Assembly (NCBI RefSeq): GCF_009796745.1
Contig: NZ_CP047024.1
Location: 2,976,001 to 3,040,000, forward strand
DNA from: Paraglaciecola sp. L1A13
GTDB taxonomy: Bacteria; Pseudomonadota; Gammaproteobacteria; Enterobacterales; Alteromonadaceae
DNA: 64,000 bases
Direction: 5' to 3'
Of this stretch, positions 25,726 to 34,904 are shown one piece after another. Positions within the stretch are counted from its first letter, which is position 1. Each line of letters starts with the position of its first letter. A model generated the notes under the pieces. The model did not search any database. It was given only the letters and a program-made list of their open reading frames with translations, and was not told the origin of the DNA. Made by a program: the position numbers and the translations under genes.

Positions 25726-28111
25726 CTGTTGCACTACCTATAGTAAACCAACTTTCTAATACACCACCAGGTATATGCGGCGTATTGGTGCCATGCAATA
25801 CATCGCAACTCGCAGAAAAGGGTCTTTTATCAGAATCTAAAAGTCCGTTGCAATGAACTCGAATAAACACGCGTCCGCCACTGCCCGAAAAAACCTTTAT
25901 CAATTGACTGGTGTCCCCTCGTGGTCTCCAATCAATTTTTTGCGCTGCTAATTTGCAATCCCCTTGGATATAAGCCATTTGCATCAGAATAAGCTGTTGA
26001 TTGAATCCAGGTTCAAATAAAACTTGAACAACTTGAGGCTGAGCATTCGTTGTTTCTGGTGACATACTTGCAGACATCACCACATTCAAACGACTCAATA
26101 TTTGAATGGCGCCTTCAGCGGAAACCTGCCCATTATGAGGCCAGCTTATTTCAGCAATCGCTGGCCAGTCTGGGTTTAGTCCTTCTCCTGGTATACCTTG
26201 CTCTCCTTTTGCGCCTGCAGGTCCCGTTTTCCCCATAGGGCCGGTTTGGCCTTCAGGCCCGACTGCACCTGTTGTACCAGTCTTGCCCTGTGGCCCTGTG
26301 TCACCTCTTTCACCAACTTTGCCTTGGGGCCCAGCTTCACCCTTTGCGCCTATTTTGCCTTCGGGCCCAACCGCGCCTGTTGCACCAGTCTTGCCCTGTG
26401 GTCCAATATCACCTCTTTCACCAACTTTTCCTTGGGGCCCAGCTTCCCCCTTTGCGCCTATTTTACCTTCGGGCCCGACTGCGCCTGTTGCACCAGTCTT
26501 ACCCTGTGGTCCAATATCACCTCTTTCACCAACTTTGCCTTGGGGCCCAGCTTCACCCTTTGCGCCTATTTTACCTTCGGGCCCAACCGCGCCTGTTGCA
26601 CCAGTCTTGCCCTGTGGTCCAATATCACCTCTTTCACCAACTTTTCCTTGGGGCCCGATTTCGCCTTTAGCACCCACATTCCCCTGAGGCCCAATACCGC
26701 CGGTCGCTCCAATCTTTCCTTGTGGCCCAATGTCACCTTTTGGCCCTTGAATACCAATAGAGCCGGTATCACCCTTGTCACCTTTTCCCCCTTTGGCGCC
26801 CATTTTTCCTTGTGGCCCTGCATCACCTTTAACGCCAACTTGACCTTGAGGCCCAGCGTTACCTTTTTCGCCAACCTTACCTTGGGGCCCGGTATCACCT
26901 GTTTTACCCATTTTGCCTGGTAATCCAGTTTCACCCGTTGCTCCAATTTTGCCCTGAGGCCCCACATCACCTCTCGCACCGATTTTGCCTTGGGGTCCAA
27001 TTTCGCCTCTAGCGCCAACAGGACCTTGGGGTCCAATTGCCCCTGTCGCTCCGATTTTACCTTGAGGCCCAATATCACCTTTCAATCCTTGAACACCCGT
27101 CCCGCCAATATCTCCCTTGTCACCTTTTACGCCTTTGTCACCCGTTTTTCCCTGGGGCCCCCCATCACCTTTTGGCCCCTGAGCCCCGGATGCTCCAACG
27201 TCACCAATATCGCCTTTTGGTCCTATTGATCCGATTTTGCCTTGTGGACCAGTATCGCCTTTTAAGCCAATGGGACCTCGTTGACCTGCCTGCCCCGCTA
27301 AACCTGTTAAGCCACGTTCGCCTGGGCTGCCTTTTTCACCAGCAGGGCCAACCTCACCTACCGCGCCAGGGATTCCAGCTGGGCCCTTTTCACCGGGAAT
27401 GCCTTGTAGTCCGCGTTCTCCTTGCGGCCCTCTTTCACCTCTCTCACCGTTAGCCCCTTGCGGACCCATCGCCCCGACCAGACCCTGTGGCCCCATCTCG
27501 CCCTGTGCTCCTTGCGGCCCAATCGGGCCAAGATCACCTTTCGGGCCAGGAATACCGGGAATGTCGCTGTGATCTTCCAAGGCACTGCCATCGAAAAGCC
27601 ATTGCCCTAAACTATTTTGATGCCATTGTCCGCTATGATTGTGATTACCTGTTGCGGCAAATAATTCAGGGTCTTGCGTCAATACCGCTTCCCCCTCTTG
27701 CACGTCGATTGAGGCGATGACAATTGAAGCACCGTCTACATCAGCTTGGGGTTGCACTGACACTGCAGTAATTAGGTTAATAATTGTCGACGCACCGTCA
27801 TGGCGCAGGGGCTCTATATCGTTATTCAGTCCGGTTAAAAGCAAACTCCACGGATTATTTTCAGTCGGAAGCGGTATTTGCGCGATACTGTCTAACGATA
27901 ATCGATGGCCATTTAAGGTAAAGGCGGCGCCTGGTTGAAGCTCAATATTGCCATTTTTCAGTTCCGCCTTTAAACCCCAAGCCACCTTTCCTAAACCAAT
28001 ACAACTTCGAATATCGGCCAACCCTTCCCTTAAACTGTCTTGCATATGTTGCAAATGTAGCGCGGTAACTTTTTGACCGCTTACAAACTGACTATGAGCA
28101 TCCTGTGTCAT
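25718..28111 (-). CDS. Collagen-like (Gly-X-Y) tail fibre protein
   Basis: 797 residues. Residues 1-184 are a globular head whose start (SGQKVTALHLQHMQDSLREG) is like fibre or baseplate attachment domains. Residues 185 to about 641 are almost continuous Gly-X-Y triplets. The last 156 residues are a beta-rich C-terminal head. Such long collagen-like rods occur in phage tail fibres and fold as trimers. The rod would be about 130 nm long at collagen's usual rise of 0.29 nm per residue. The ATG overlaps the upstream stop (ATGA). A tail fibre role is inferred from position between baseplate genes and the propeller gene. Confidence 0.85.
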   Translation of the reverse strand: MTQDAHSQFVSGQKVTALHLQHMQDSLREGLADIRSCIGLGKVAWGLKAELKNGNIELQPGAAFTLNGHRLSLDSIAQIPLPTENNPWSLLLTGLNNDIEPLRHDGASTIINLITAVSVQPQADVDGASIVIASIDVQEGEAVLTQDPELFAATGNHNHSGQWHQNSLGQWLFDGSALEDHSDIPGIPGPKGDLGPIGPQGAQGEMGPQGLVGAMGPQGANGERGERGPQGERGLQGIPGEKGPAGIPGAVGEVGPAGEKGSPGERGLTGLAGQAGQRGPIGLKGDTGPQGKIGSIGPKGDIGDVGASGAQGPKGDGGPQGKTGDKGVKGDKGDIGGTGVQGLKGDIGPQGKIGATGAIGPQGPVGARGEIGPQGKIGARGDVGPQGKIGATGETGLPGKMGKTGDTGPQGKVGEKGNAGPQGQVGVKGDAGPQGKMGAKGGKGDKGDTGSIGIQGPKGDIGPQGKIGATGGIGPQGNVGAKGEIGPQGKVGERGDIGPQGKTGATGAVGPEGKIGAKGEAGPQGKVGERGDIGPQGKTGATGAVGPEGKIGAKGEAGPQGKVGERGDIGPQGKTGATGAVGPEGKIGAKGEAGPQGKVGERGDTGPQGKTGTTGAVGPEGQTGPMGKTGPAGAKGEQGIPGEGLNPDWPAIAEISWPHNGQVSAEGAIQILSRLNVVMSASMSPETTNAQPQVVQVLFEPGFNQQLILMQMAYIQGDCKLAAQKIDWRPRGDTSQLIKVFSGSGGRVFIRVHCNGLLDSDKRPFSASCDVLHGTNTPHIPGGVLESWFTIGSATDA
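26189..27559 (-). repeat. Collagen-like Gly-X-Y coding region
   Basis: About 457 residues of Gly-X-Y triplets, with many GPQGK, GAKGE and GERGD units. The low-complexity DNA creates long open frames on the opposite strand that are not genes. Confidence 0.9.
26287..26665 (-). repeat. 108-bp tandem repeat, about 3.5 copies
   Basis: Nearly identical 108-bp units encode a 36-residue block (GPEGKIGAKGEA, GPQGKVGERGDI, GPQGKTGATGAV). The GGGGCCCAGCTTC marker recurs exactly 108 bases apart (26326, 26434, and again near 26542). Low divergence suggests recent expansion, so rod length may vary between strains. Confidence 0.9.
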
Positions 28112-29781
28112 GACAATTTCTCTCCAGTAATTACGTCAACCTCACTAATTTTAATGCTACCTTGACTGCGACTGACGATTCTAAGCACTATGTTATTTGT
28201 TTCAGGCTTAGTAGTTTGGGCGTTGAATTCAAGTCCAATTCGACTATTTTCATTTGTTGGTGTCAGTGTCAATTGTGTTTCATCGTCATCCAATGAAATT
28301 AATAAAGGAGGTATAGGTTTCGTTTGATCTGCATTGCCCAACATATGCACCCTACCAGCAATACTGCCTAGTGAAGTGCCACTACCAAATATCGCTGGTA
28401 ATGCTCTCCATGGGCCTCCAGGTGAGCCAATTCTAACGGGGTATTCATTACGTTCATTTGCCGTCGCCATTTTCCAAATGACTTCACCTCGATTAACATG
28501 AATAGCAGCCCATATTTTTACATTCTCTTCTAGTGCGGCGGGTTCCTTAAAATCAAAGCGTATCCATTGCTCGTCGGACCCCGTCCAGTTAATCGGTTCA
28601 CTTATCGCATTTGTTATTGCTTCCATTGGCACGCCGTCCCTTTCTCGCCATAAAATCACTCTCGCTTCAGCGCCACTGGGGCCTGAAATAAAGGGAAAGC
28701 GTAAACCTGCTAATTCAACTAACCCTAAGTTCGCATCTAACCTCACGCAAGCAGCTCTGCCCTTGCCAAGCGATAATTCGGTAATTTCATTTGGTTTTTG
28801 GGCTATAGCAGGAATTGCTCGCAGTCGATCTAGCTCGCCGGAAATGCTCAATTCAATCCCGCTTATGGGCTCGGTGACGTTGCTAGGGGGAAATATAACG
28901 AGTTGTTGCTCTGCTTCACGCTCAAAAGACAGCGCTAAATCGCTTTTGTTATTAAAAGACATGCGATGAATATGACGTTTTTCAGCCGATTCAAGCTCGA
29001 TTTTAAGTGCGCCTGGCACAATCGCACTGAGTACAAATTCGAGTTCAACGTCATCAGATTTTGTTGGGTCTTGGGTATACTGGGCAACTGAACTTGCTAA
29101 CGAAACTCTGCGCTGTCCTAGGGAATTCCATCCGTCATCAGTTATATCTTCACTGATCCCCAACTGTATCATCGGGTCGTACTGCCAAATGGCTTGATCA
29201 CCATTAATGCGTAACGTCAGCCCAGACGGTAAATCTGGTAATGATAATTTTATAAAATCAATAGCTTCAGCTGCATTTTGGCCACTACCCAAAGTAAGCA
29301 TTAGGCGTTGTGTTTTTACATCTGAAAAAGAAACCGAATTATGAGTAAGAACGCCATCTCCCTCGAAAAGCGGATCACTCTTATCAAATTTTGTACCTAA
29401 CCAAGGGTATATCGTTGAGATTGAGTAACCTGTTGCAATACTCACTGAGTTGACCGTTAGCATCATGCCAAAATCAATGATAATCGATTCGTTGTCGCCT
29501 TCTGCGACTCTAACATCTGCTACTTGTTTAGCTTCGATTGAATCGGCACGGTTAGCACTCAGAATAAGATCAAGTTTGTCTATGATTGCGTTCGCTTTAA
29601 CAAGCAATTTGACACTCACGTGCTTTGTGCCGTCAGCTAAACTTATCGGTCTAAGGCCAGTTAGTATTGGGGGGGCTATTTCATGAATATATTGGTTGTT
29701 GAGTCCCACAAGACCAGAAGTGGCCTCATGAGATAGCTCCCATTGAACGATACCAATTGATTGAGTGATGTTAATCGCCAT
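28108..29781 (-). CDS. Beta-rich tail-associated protein of unknown function
   Basis: About 557 residues from the ATG at 29781; an open frame continues to a GTG at 29847, directly after the upstream stop. No signal peptide or membrane helix. The protein is predicted by eye to be mostly beta strands in several jelly-roll-like blocks (LPDLPSGLTLRINGDQAIWQYDP..., VILWRERDGVPMEAITN, WIRFDFKEPAALEENVKIWA). The last resembles ligand-binding beta-sandwich modules. I do not recognise a family. Its place between the PASTA proteins and the collagen fibre suggests a connector or collar linking baseplate and fibre. Confidence 0.6.
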   Translation of the reverse strand: MAINITQSIGIVQWELSHEATSGLVGLNNQYIHEIAPPILTGLRPISLADGTKHVSVKLLVKANAIIDKLDLILSANRADSIEAKQVADVRVAEGDNESIIIDFGMMLTVNSVSIATGYSISTIYPWLGTKFDKSDPLFEGDGVLTHNSVSFSDVKTQRLMLTLGSGQNAAEAIDFIKLSLPDLPSGLTLRINGDQAIWQYDPMIQLGISEDITDDGWNSLGQRRVSLASSVAQYTQDPTKSDDVELEFVLSAIVPGALKIELESAEKRHIHRMSFNNKSDLALSFEREAEQQLVIFPPSNVTEPISGIELSISGELDRLRAIPAIAQKPNEITELSLGKGRAACVRLDANLGLVELAGLRFPFISGPSGAEARVILWRERDGVPMEAITNAISEPINWTGSDEQWIRFDFKEPAALEENVKIWAAIHVNRGEVIWKMATANERNEYPVRIGSPGGPWRALPAIFGSGTSLGSIAGRVHMLGNADQTKPIPPLLISLDDDETQLTLTPTNENSRIGLEFNAQTTKPETNNIVLRIVSRSQGSIKISEVDVITGEKLS

Positions 29782-29847
29782 ATTGTAATCTATCCCATTA
29801 TAAAAATGAGCTACATGAAAGTACGTCCCTATTTCGATTAGGCACAA

Positions 29848-30465
29848 TTACTTAAATGCTAGTGCTACTCGAACACTGTTAAAGGCATTGCTAAAGCCCT
29901 GACCCGGTTTACCTTCATTAATATTTATGCCTGCGAATTGCCCGAGCATATCGGTTAAAATAAGTTTGTCGTTTTCTTCTACATCATTCGCATTTTCATA
30001 TTTGAGCACTAAGCCGCGCAGATCATTTTGATCTTTCACCCGGTCGAGTAACTCACCAATACTGGTATCTTTAACGTCAATATGAATATCATCAAAAATA
30101 CCGATATTAATGTCTTCTCGTGGTGCCAGTATTAAGTCCACTTCGGTGCCAACACTTACTCGGGTACCCGCGGCAATATTTTGATCTAACACTCTAGGCT
30201 CCCTAGTCGGTTCTCTGATCTGTAGGCCGCTTAAAAAAGCCTCGAGTCGCCCATTATCTGGCAATACGGACGGCACTTTAAATCCGCCTCTAACGACACT
30301 GGCAATAGCCGGTTTGTCATCTAAATCAACGAATATGGGTTGATTAATATTTCGAGCAGCCGGAATAATCGTGTTTGCTTGTTCCCTGCCCTGTATTCCG
30401 GTGATAAGCGATTTTGTTTGTGTAGAACTAAGCAAACTCGGTTTGTTAGTGCTAAATGTAGCCAT
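29848..30465 (-). CDS. PASTA-like domain protein of the tail operon
   Basis: About 205 residues from the ATG at 30465, which has a strong GGGGAGA ribosome-binding site; the longer open frame to 30537 would overlap the upstream gene and is less likely. The middle contains a PASTA-type pattern (LQIREPTREPRVLDQNIAAG followed by TRVSVGTEVDLILA). The C-terminal part (ISIGELLD-like, LILTDMLGQFAGININ) is helical. PASTA modules bind unlinked peptidoglycan or glycan strands in other proteins. No export signal is present. It is the second of two adjacent PASTA-like genes. Confidence 0.6.
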   Translation of the reverse strand: MATFSTNKPSLLSSTQTKSLITGIQGREQANTIIPAARNINQPIFVDLDDKPAIASVVRGGFKVPSVLPDNGRLEAFLSGLQIREPTREPRVLDQNIAAGTRVSVGTEVDLILAPREDINIGIFDDIHIDVKDTSIGELLDRVKDQNDLRGLVLKYENANDVEENDKLILTDMLGQFAGININEGKPGQGFSNAFNSVRVALAFK

Positions 30466-30481
30466 AATTATTCTCCCCTGA

Positions 30482-31201
30482 TTATTCCGATTTCTGTCTG
30501 GTTTCAACTTTACCCAATTTAAGACCAATGGCTTCAAGCGCTTTACGTGCCTCTGTCAAGGTCAAGCCTGTTAACGGTGGAATTTCTACTGAGCTATCTA
30601 GTTGCAGTGCTGCAGAAACGACTAATTGCACTTTACCTTCCGGTGGCACGGCATCACTAGGATCCGGAATTTGCATAACGATTGGTTGGCTAGCGTATTC
30701 CGACGTTGGTTTAGCGGGGGCTAATTCACGCCCGAACACATCGATTAAACGTCCTACGGTAATACTGCTGTCGTCTAAAATGGCCAGCGCCGACGCAAGC
30801 TCAACACCAACTAAATTAGGCATAAATGCGCCATTTTGTTCGAGGGTCAATTTAACGATTTCATCGCTAGGTATGGTGACATTTTCTTTTGAAGCCTTAA
30901 AACCAGCTGCATCAGCCATAATCACGTAAGCGCCTGGGGGCAAAGATGTAAACACAAACGAATCCCCGCCATTTACCGGAGAAACCGCCTGGGCTAACCA
31001 GCCATCATCGCGTAACGCTGTCACCCGAACGGTATTTCGTGAAATGTCTGTGTTGCTGAGTTGCACATTTAACGCCGTCGATTGATTCGCTAAAACAAAG
31101 TCATTAAGCGCCTTGATGCCTGATACCAACTCATTCCAAGCTTCTGACGTAATAGGTTCACCAGGTGATACTGGTTTTGCTGTAAATTCATTAAGTTCCA
31201 T
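30482..31201 (-). CDS. PASTA-domain protein with carboxypeptidase-regulatory-like domain
   Basis: 239 residues. Residues 1-45 start like baseplate/fibre attachment helices (SPGEPITSEAWNELVSGIKALNDF). Residues 45-125 form a beta-sandwich like carboxypeptidase regulatory domains (FTSLPPGAYVIMADAAGFKA). Two PASTA units follow: MPNLVGVELASALAILDDS and, at the C-terminus, IPPLTGLTLTEARKALEAIG. PASTA modules typically bind peptidoglycan. An 86-bp gap separates it from the upstream gene, one of the larger gaps in the operon, leaving room for an internal promoter. Confidence 0.7.
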   Translation of the reverse strand: MELNEFTAKPVSPGEPITSEAWNELVSGIKALNDFVLANQSTALNVQLSNTDISRNTVRVTALRDDGWLAQAVSPVNGGDSFVFTSLPPGAYVIMADAAGFKASKENVTIPSDEIVKLTLEQNGAFMPNLVGVELASALAILDDSSITVGRLIDVFGRELAPAKPTSEYASQPIVMQIPDPSDAVPPEGKVQLVVSAALQLDSSVEIPPLTGLTLTEARKALEAIGLKLGKVETRQKSE

Positions 31202-31287
31202 ATACTTATCTCTCTTGTAAAGTCAGATGAACAACATCTACAAAAATGCTTTGGGTGAATCGAAGGTCTTATCCGTAAGGCACAACA

Positions 31288-33045
31288 TCAAACCTCCACC
31301 GGTACCGGGTCCAATTGTGGCGCCAATACAGTTTGTGAGCGTATTTGGTCGATTGCACTAATCCCATCAATGTCCCCTGGCAAGGCAGCATCTCCCGCTA
31401 TCCAATAAGGCTCAACATAGTCAACAACCACATCAACACCAGCAGGACGAAAACGTTTAATACCTTGTTTCACTAAATCTGCAATTTGAGCGCCGTTGCT
31501 GTTATCAAATAGTCGAAAGCGATTTGGGATAAGCAATTTCACCTTATAAGCTTGGCGCTCTAGCCAACGTAAATGAATAAATCCAGCGGCCTGTAATTTG
31601 TCGTTGCCATTTCTTGTGGCAAACACTGAGGCGTCTGCGAAACCCACACCAAACCTGGGAGTAACTAACGTAATGTGAGCGCGCACGGAACTAGAGGTTG
31701 ACGCAAAAACATCATCGTCAAAGGCGCTTGCACCGGGCGCGGTTGTGCCTTCAATTTCTGTTGAAAAGTGTCCATGTTGAACAAAAAAAGCAAAGCGAGT
31801 TTTACCCACGCTAATGTTCGGCATGGGTAGACTTGAACCTGCATGAGGGATAAGTGCATCTCGATTTAACGCGCCGGCTGGCGAGACGGTTACAAACCTA
31901 CTTTTGCCGTCATTTTCGGTATCTGGTGCATCCGCATCAGCAAAAACAAAATCATTTCGGTTTGTCGATACAGAGACATCGGTATCAAGCAAAGTAGCAT
32001 CGTACTGTGCAAAACACGCACCTTGCCACGCATAGGATCTGCTAGTGACATCTTTTCCATCCAGCAAGACACGACCGCCCTGGGTAAAAATTAACGCTTG
32101 TCCATTTGGCACTAAGCCAAAAAAACCCACGCCATGACCTTCATCTCGATTAACCACCATAGGACTGACGGTTCTATTTAGGTTCCCCAATACTCTGATT
32201 TCAAGGACCGCATCATCAAATCCCTTGCGCAAATAATGAAATAGATCGGCATGTTTATATGGGTTTGGGCCTCTTTGCGCAATAACCTTAGGGTTTTCTT
32301 CAATGCCCATATATTCTGTTTTAGGAAGGATTTTATGGGTAGTACAGGTTTCATCTAGGCAACTAAGCTGAATGCGATCGTGAACCGCTCCTGCGTGCCA
32401 GAAACGATCTTCACTGTGCTCTATATCACCCAAATTCAAATCTAATACGTTTGCCGCGCCGCGCAACAGAGCTTCGATTGTGCCGTTGCCTTTAATGTGA
32501 ATAGCGCAGGTCTCTACAATTCGTTTGCGAATACTTTCTAGCAAGGTATGTGTTTGGCAAGACTGAACAGCAGAGGTAATGAGTCGATCAATTGCTTCAT
32601 TCACATCAAAACTATTAGCGTCAGAAATATCAGCATCTAAATGTGCTTGCGAAAAAAGTCGAAGAGGTGTTTCTGTCCCAAGGGCATAATGCTGTATAAA
32701 CGATTCAGCGAGCTCTTTACGCACCGCGGCATCGCCATCTGCTTCAACATTTTGCTTGAGTTGTAATAGCAATTCAGATGATTTTTGCTGGCGGGCATAA
32801 AGCACTGACATATCAGCACGGTTAATTCCATGCAGACTCGATAGTAGCAATAAATCACTTATTTGTTTGGCTTCGAGCAGTCGGTGGGCACACCGAATAC
32901 TCTGCATATCTGCAGACTGAACGTCTTGATCTCTAACGATCGTATTGACCACACTAGCAAGCAATTTACCCCGCGCTTCAGCTTCCATATGCTTTGGAAA
33001 GCGCTGCAGTACTTTTTGCCCACGCCCGGAGACTTTTACCGTCAT
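31288..33045 (-). CDS. Putative baseplate component
   Basis: 585 residues, start overlapping the baseplate J stop (ATGA). The N-terminal 200 residues are helical; the middle is beta-rich (LEIRVLGNLNRTVSPM, LVPNGQALIFTQGGRVLLDGKD). The C-terminal IADLVKQGIKRFRPAGVDVVVDYV resembles the end of wedge proteins that follow gpJ in phage tails. In phage and extracellular injection systems the gene after gpJ usually encodes a second wedge or tail protein I. Assignment rests on position and this short pattern, so family membership is uncertain. Confidence 0.6.
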   Translation of the reverse strand: MTVKVSGRGQKVLQRFPKHMEAEARGKLLASVVNTIVRDQDVQSADMQSIRCAHRLLEAKQISDLLLLSSLHGINRADMSVLYARQQKSSELLLQLKQNVEADGDAAVRKELAESFIQHYALGTETPLRLFSQAHLDADISDANSFDVNEAIDRLITSAVQSCQTHTLLESIRKRIVETCAIHIKGNGTIEALLRGAANVLDLNLGDIEHSEDRFWHAGAVHDRIQLSCLDETCTTHKILPKTEYMGIEENPKVIAQRGPNPYKHADLFHYLRKGFDDAVLEIRVLGNLNRTVSPMVVNRDEGHGVGFFGLVPNGQALIFTQGGRVLLDGKDVTSRSYAWQGACFAQYDATLLDTDVSVSTNRNDFVFADADAPDTENDGKSRFVTVSPAGALNRDALIPHAGSSLPMPNISVGKTRFAFFVQHGHFSTEIEGTTAPGASAFDDDVFASTSSSVRAHITLVTPRFGVGFADASVFATRNGNDKLQAAGFIHLRWLERQAYKVKLLIPNRFRLFDNSNGAQIADLVKQGIKRFRPAGVDVVVDYVEPYWIAGDAALPGDIDGISAIDQIRSQTVLAPQLDPVPVEV

Positions 33046-34904
33046 ACGCTACTCCCCAAAACGGTACCACTTTGGTCAAGTACAGTGGCTGAGCGGATCC
33101 AGAATCTTTCCAAACCGGTAGACGGAATAACGATATCAGACTGATTTATTCTTATACCATCACCCATAAATTCTACACGATAATGTACTTCATCAGGTGC
33201 ATAGCTATCAGACCCTGGGATCAACCCTAGCAATATTGCCGGGTCGATTTGGCTCGCCGTAAAACTATTAAGTGCTTGTTGTAAATCGCTGCGAATATCA
33301 TTAGCTGCCGCATTGGCGTTACTTTCCACATTGCCGATTTCACCGGCCCCATTAAAGGTAACCGCCACGGTAATATCCAGTGCCACAAGTGAGTTACCAA
33401 TTTGCACGTCGACCACACCAGCAATCGGCCTAGCACCTAACTGATTAGGCATAACATTGCGTGTTCGACTTGCTTCAGGCTTACAGGTGGGGAACATTTC
33501 TAACGTAACGTCCAGCACACCGTCTATATTCATTAATGCGGCAATAAGTTGGTTGTAAACCAACGTCTCGCCTAAGCCAGCCTCAGCAATGAAGTCATTT
33601 ACTGTGCTTATGCCCATGCCTATCAACTTTTCTTGCTCTTCTGGGGTGAGTGTCAACGTGGTGGGCTGCAGTGTTACGTTGAAATCAACAGGCATATGGA
33701 GCTTTTCTCCTACACCATCCGCTGAAACAATAGGGGCGCCATCAATCGGGCTGTCTTGACCTGTGCTTGGTTGAGCGGGTCCCGGTGGCTGAAATGCTTC
33801 AATATTGTGGCGAATGCGAATACCTACTGGCCGAGTTTCTTCTAGCAGCGCCATTGCACGCCTTTTGTAGTCTTCTGTTTGCAATGGAGAAAGTTCAGGT
33901 AATGCAATTTCAAGGTTAACAATGCCCGGATGCTCTATTGGATCTTCGGTAAAACGCATGTCTTTTTCACGCAAACCGTGTAATCCCGTTAGCACGCCTT
34001 GCAAAGCCCCCACTGTTGCCTGACCTGCGCTTTCTAGCGCTCGTTTAGCCCTTAACCTAAGTGCATCGTCACTTTCATTTTGACCGGCAAATTTGGTTGC
34101 TTCAGGATTACTTACGCTATCTATACCTAAAATAGGTCGATTGATGACGACGATAGTGTTGGCTGCAACAATACCTTTACTATCGGGCGTTAGTGCTTGT
34201 ACCGGTGAGTCAACGCTTAGCTGTCCTCGTTGCAATGTCACGGTTCTGGTCGTTTCGAACGCAACGGCTGGCGCATCTGCTGTACTGAGTCTTTTGCCAG
34301 ATGCAATGGTAATATCGGCGGGCGATGGCGTGGTTCTGCTAAAACTCACCATACCCTCGCCAACATTGCGACCATAACGTTCAAGTCCAATTAGGGCGAC
34401 TACGTTTTCTAAATCTCTACCTGCTGCGGTGCTCAGAAATGCAGCCTCGTATACTTTTTCTAACTGCCCAGACAGCACGGCATATTCTCGACCGACACTT
34501 TCAGCCAACAAACGCGTCACGCTGCCAGGACTACGGTCAGTTAATAACGGTGCTATTTGCGACCCACCTGTGGACTCGTAGTTGACGTAGAATGTAGTGC
34601 CATCTGCTGGCCATATTGCATCAATAGCAGGCGAACCATCGCTTTTACTGAGCCACTTGATATCCGTGCCATCAAGTAATTGGTAGTCAGTGTTGAGTCT
34701 AAATAAAAAAAACTCAAACTTATTTATCGCGCCTTCTTTTTGTCCAAAAACCCGTATGGTATTAGGTAGCGCAGCACCATCTGTCGATAACCTAAAGGGA
34801 CGTTGTTCCTCCAGCATTCGAAATGTTTCCCGTACATGCCCCCCTGTAAAACCGGTTAACAGATCATCAACAAACTGCGCATAAGGTTCAGCGACATAGC
34901 TCAT
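33042..34904 (-). CDS. Baseplate J-like wedge protein
   Basis: 620 residues with the baseplate_J signature in the middle (VQALTPDSKGIVAANTIVVI, SVSNPEATKFAGQNESDDALRLRAKRALES) and the typical VGALQGVLTGLHGLRE segment. It forms the wedge of the contractile baseplate (Afp11/gp6/gpJ class). It overlaps both neighbours by 4 bp (ATGA), so gp25, J and the next gene are tightly coupled. The C-terminus has extra beta-rich repeats absent from the small phage gpJ proteins, as in the large eCIS homologues. Confidence 0.87.
   Translation of the reverse strand: MSYVAEPYAQFVDDLLTGFTGGHVRETFRMLEEQRPFRLSTDGAALPNTIRVFGQKEGAINKFEFFLFRLNTDYQLLDGTDIKWLSKSDGSPAIDAIWPADGTTFYVNYESTGGSQIAPLLTDRSPGSVTRLLAESVGREYAVLSGQLEKVYEAAFLSTAAGRDLENVVALIGLERYGRNVGEGMVSFSRTTPSPADITIASGKRLSTADAPAVAFETTRTVTLQRGQLSVDSPVQALTPDSKGIVAANTIVVINRPILGIDSVSNPEATKFAGQNESDDALRLRAKRALESAGQATVGALQGVLTGLHGLREKDMRFTEDPIEHPGIVNLEIALPELSPLQTEDYKRRAMALLEETRPVGIRIRHNIEAFQPPGPAQPSTGQDSPIDGAPIVSADGVGEKLHMPVDFNVTLQPTTLTLTPEEQEKLIGMGISTVNDFIAEAGLGETLVYNQLIAALMNIDGVLDVTLEMFPTCKPEASRTRNVMPNQLGARPIAGVVDVQIGNSLVALDITVAVTFNGAGEIGNVESNANAAANDIRSDLQQALNSFTASQIDPAILLGLIPGSDSYAPDEVHYRVEFMGDGIRINQSDIVIPSTGLERFWIRSATVLDQSGTVLGSSV

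Noticed and set aside
26287..26665. Regular repeats that could be taken for a CRISPR array
   Set aside because: The 108-bp units are contiguous, in frame, and encode collagen triplets; there are no unique spacers and no cas genes in the window.
26198..27610. Several long open frames on the plus strand opposite the collagen gene (up to 241 codons)
   Set aside because: They are by-products of the Gly-X-Y codon pattern; they read as Pro/Leu/Phe repeats and lack start signals.
30466..30537. N-terminal extension of the second PASTA-like protein
   Set aside because: It would overlap the upstream gene; the ATG at 30465 has a much better ribosome-binding site.
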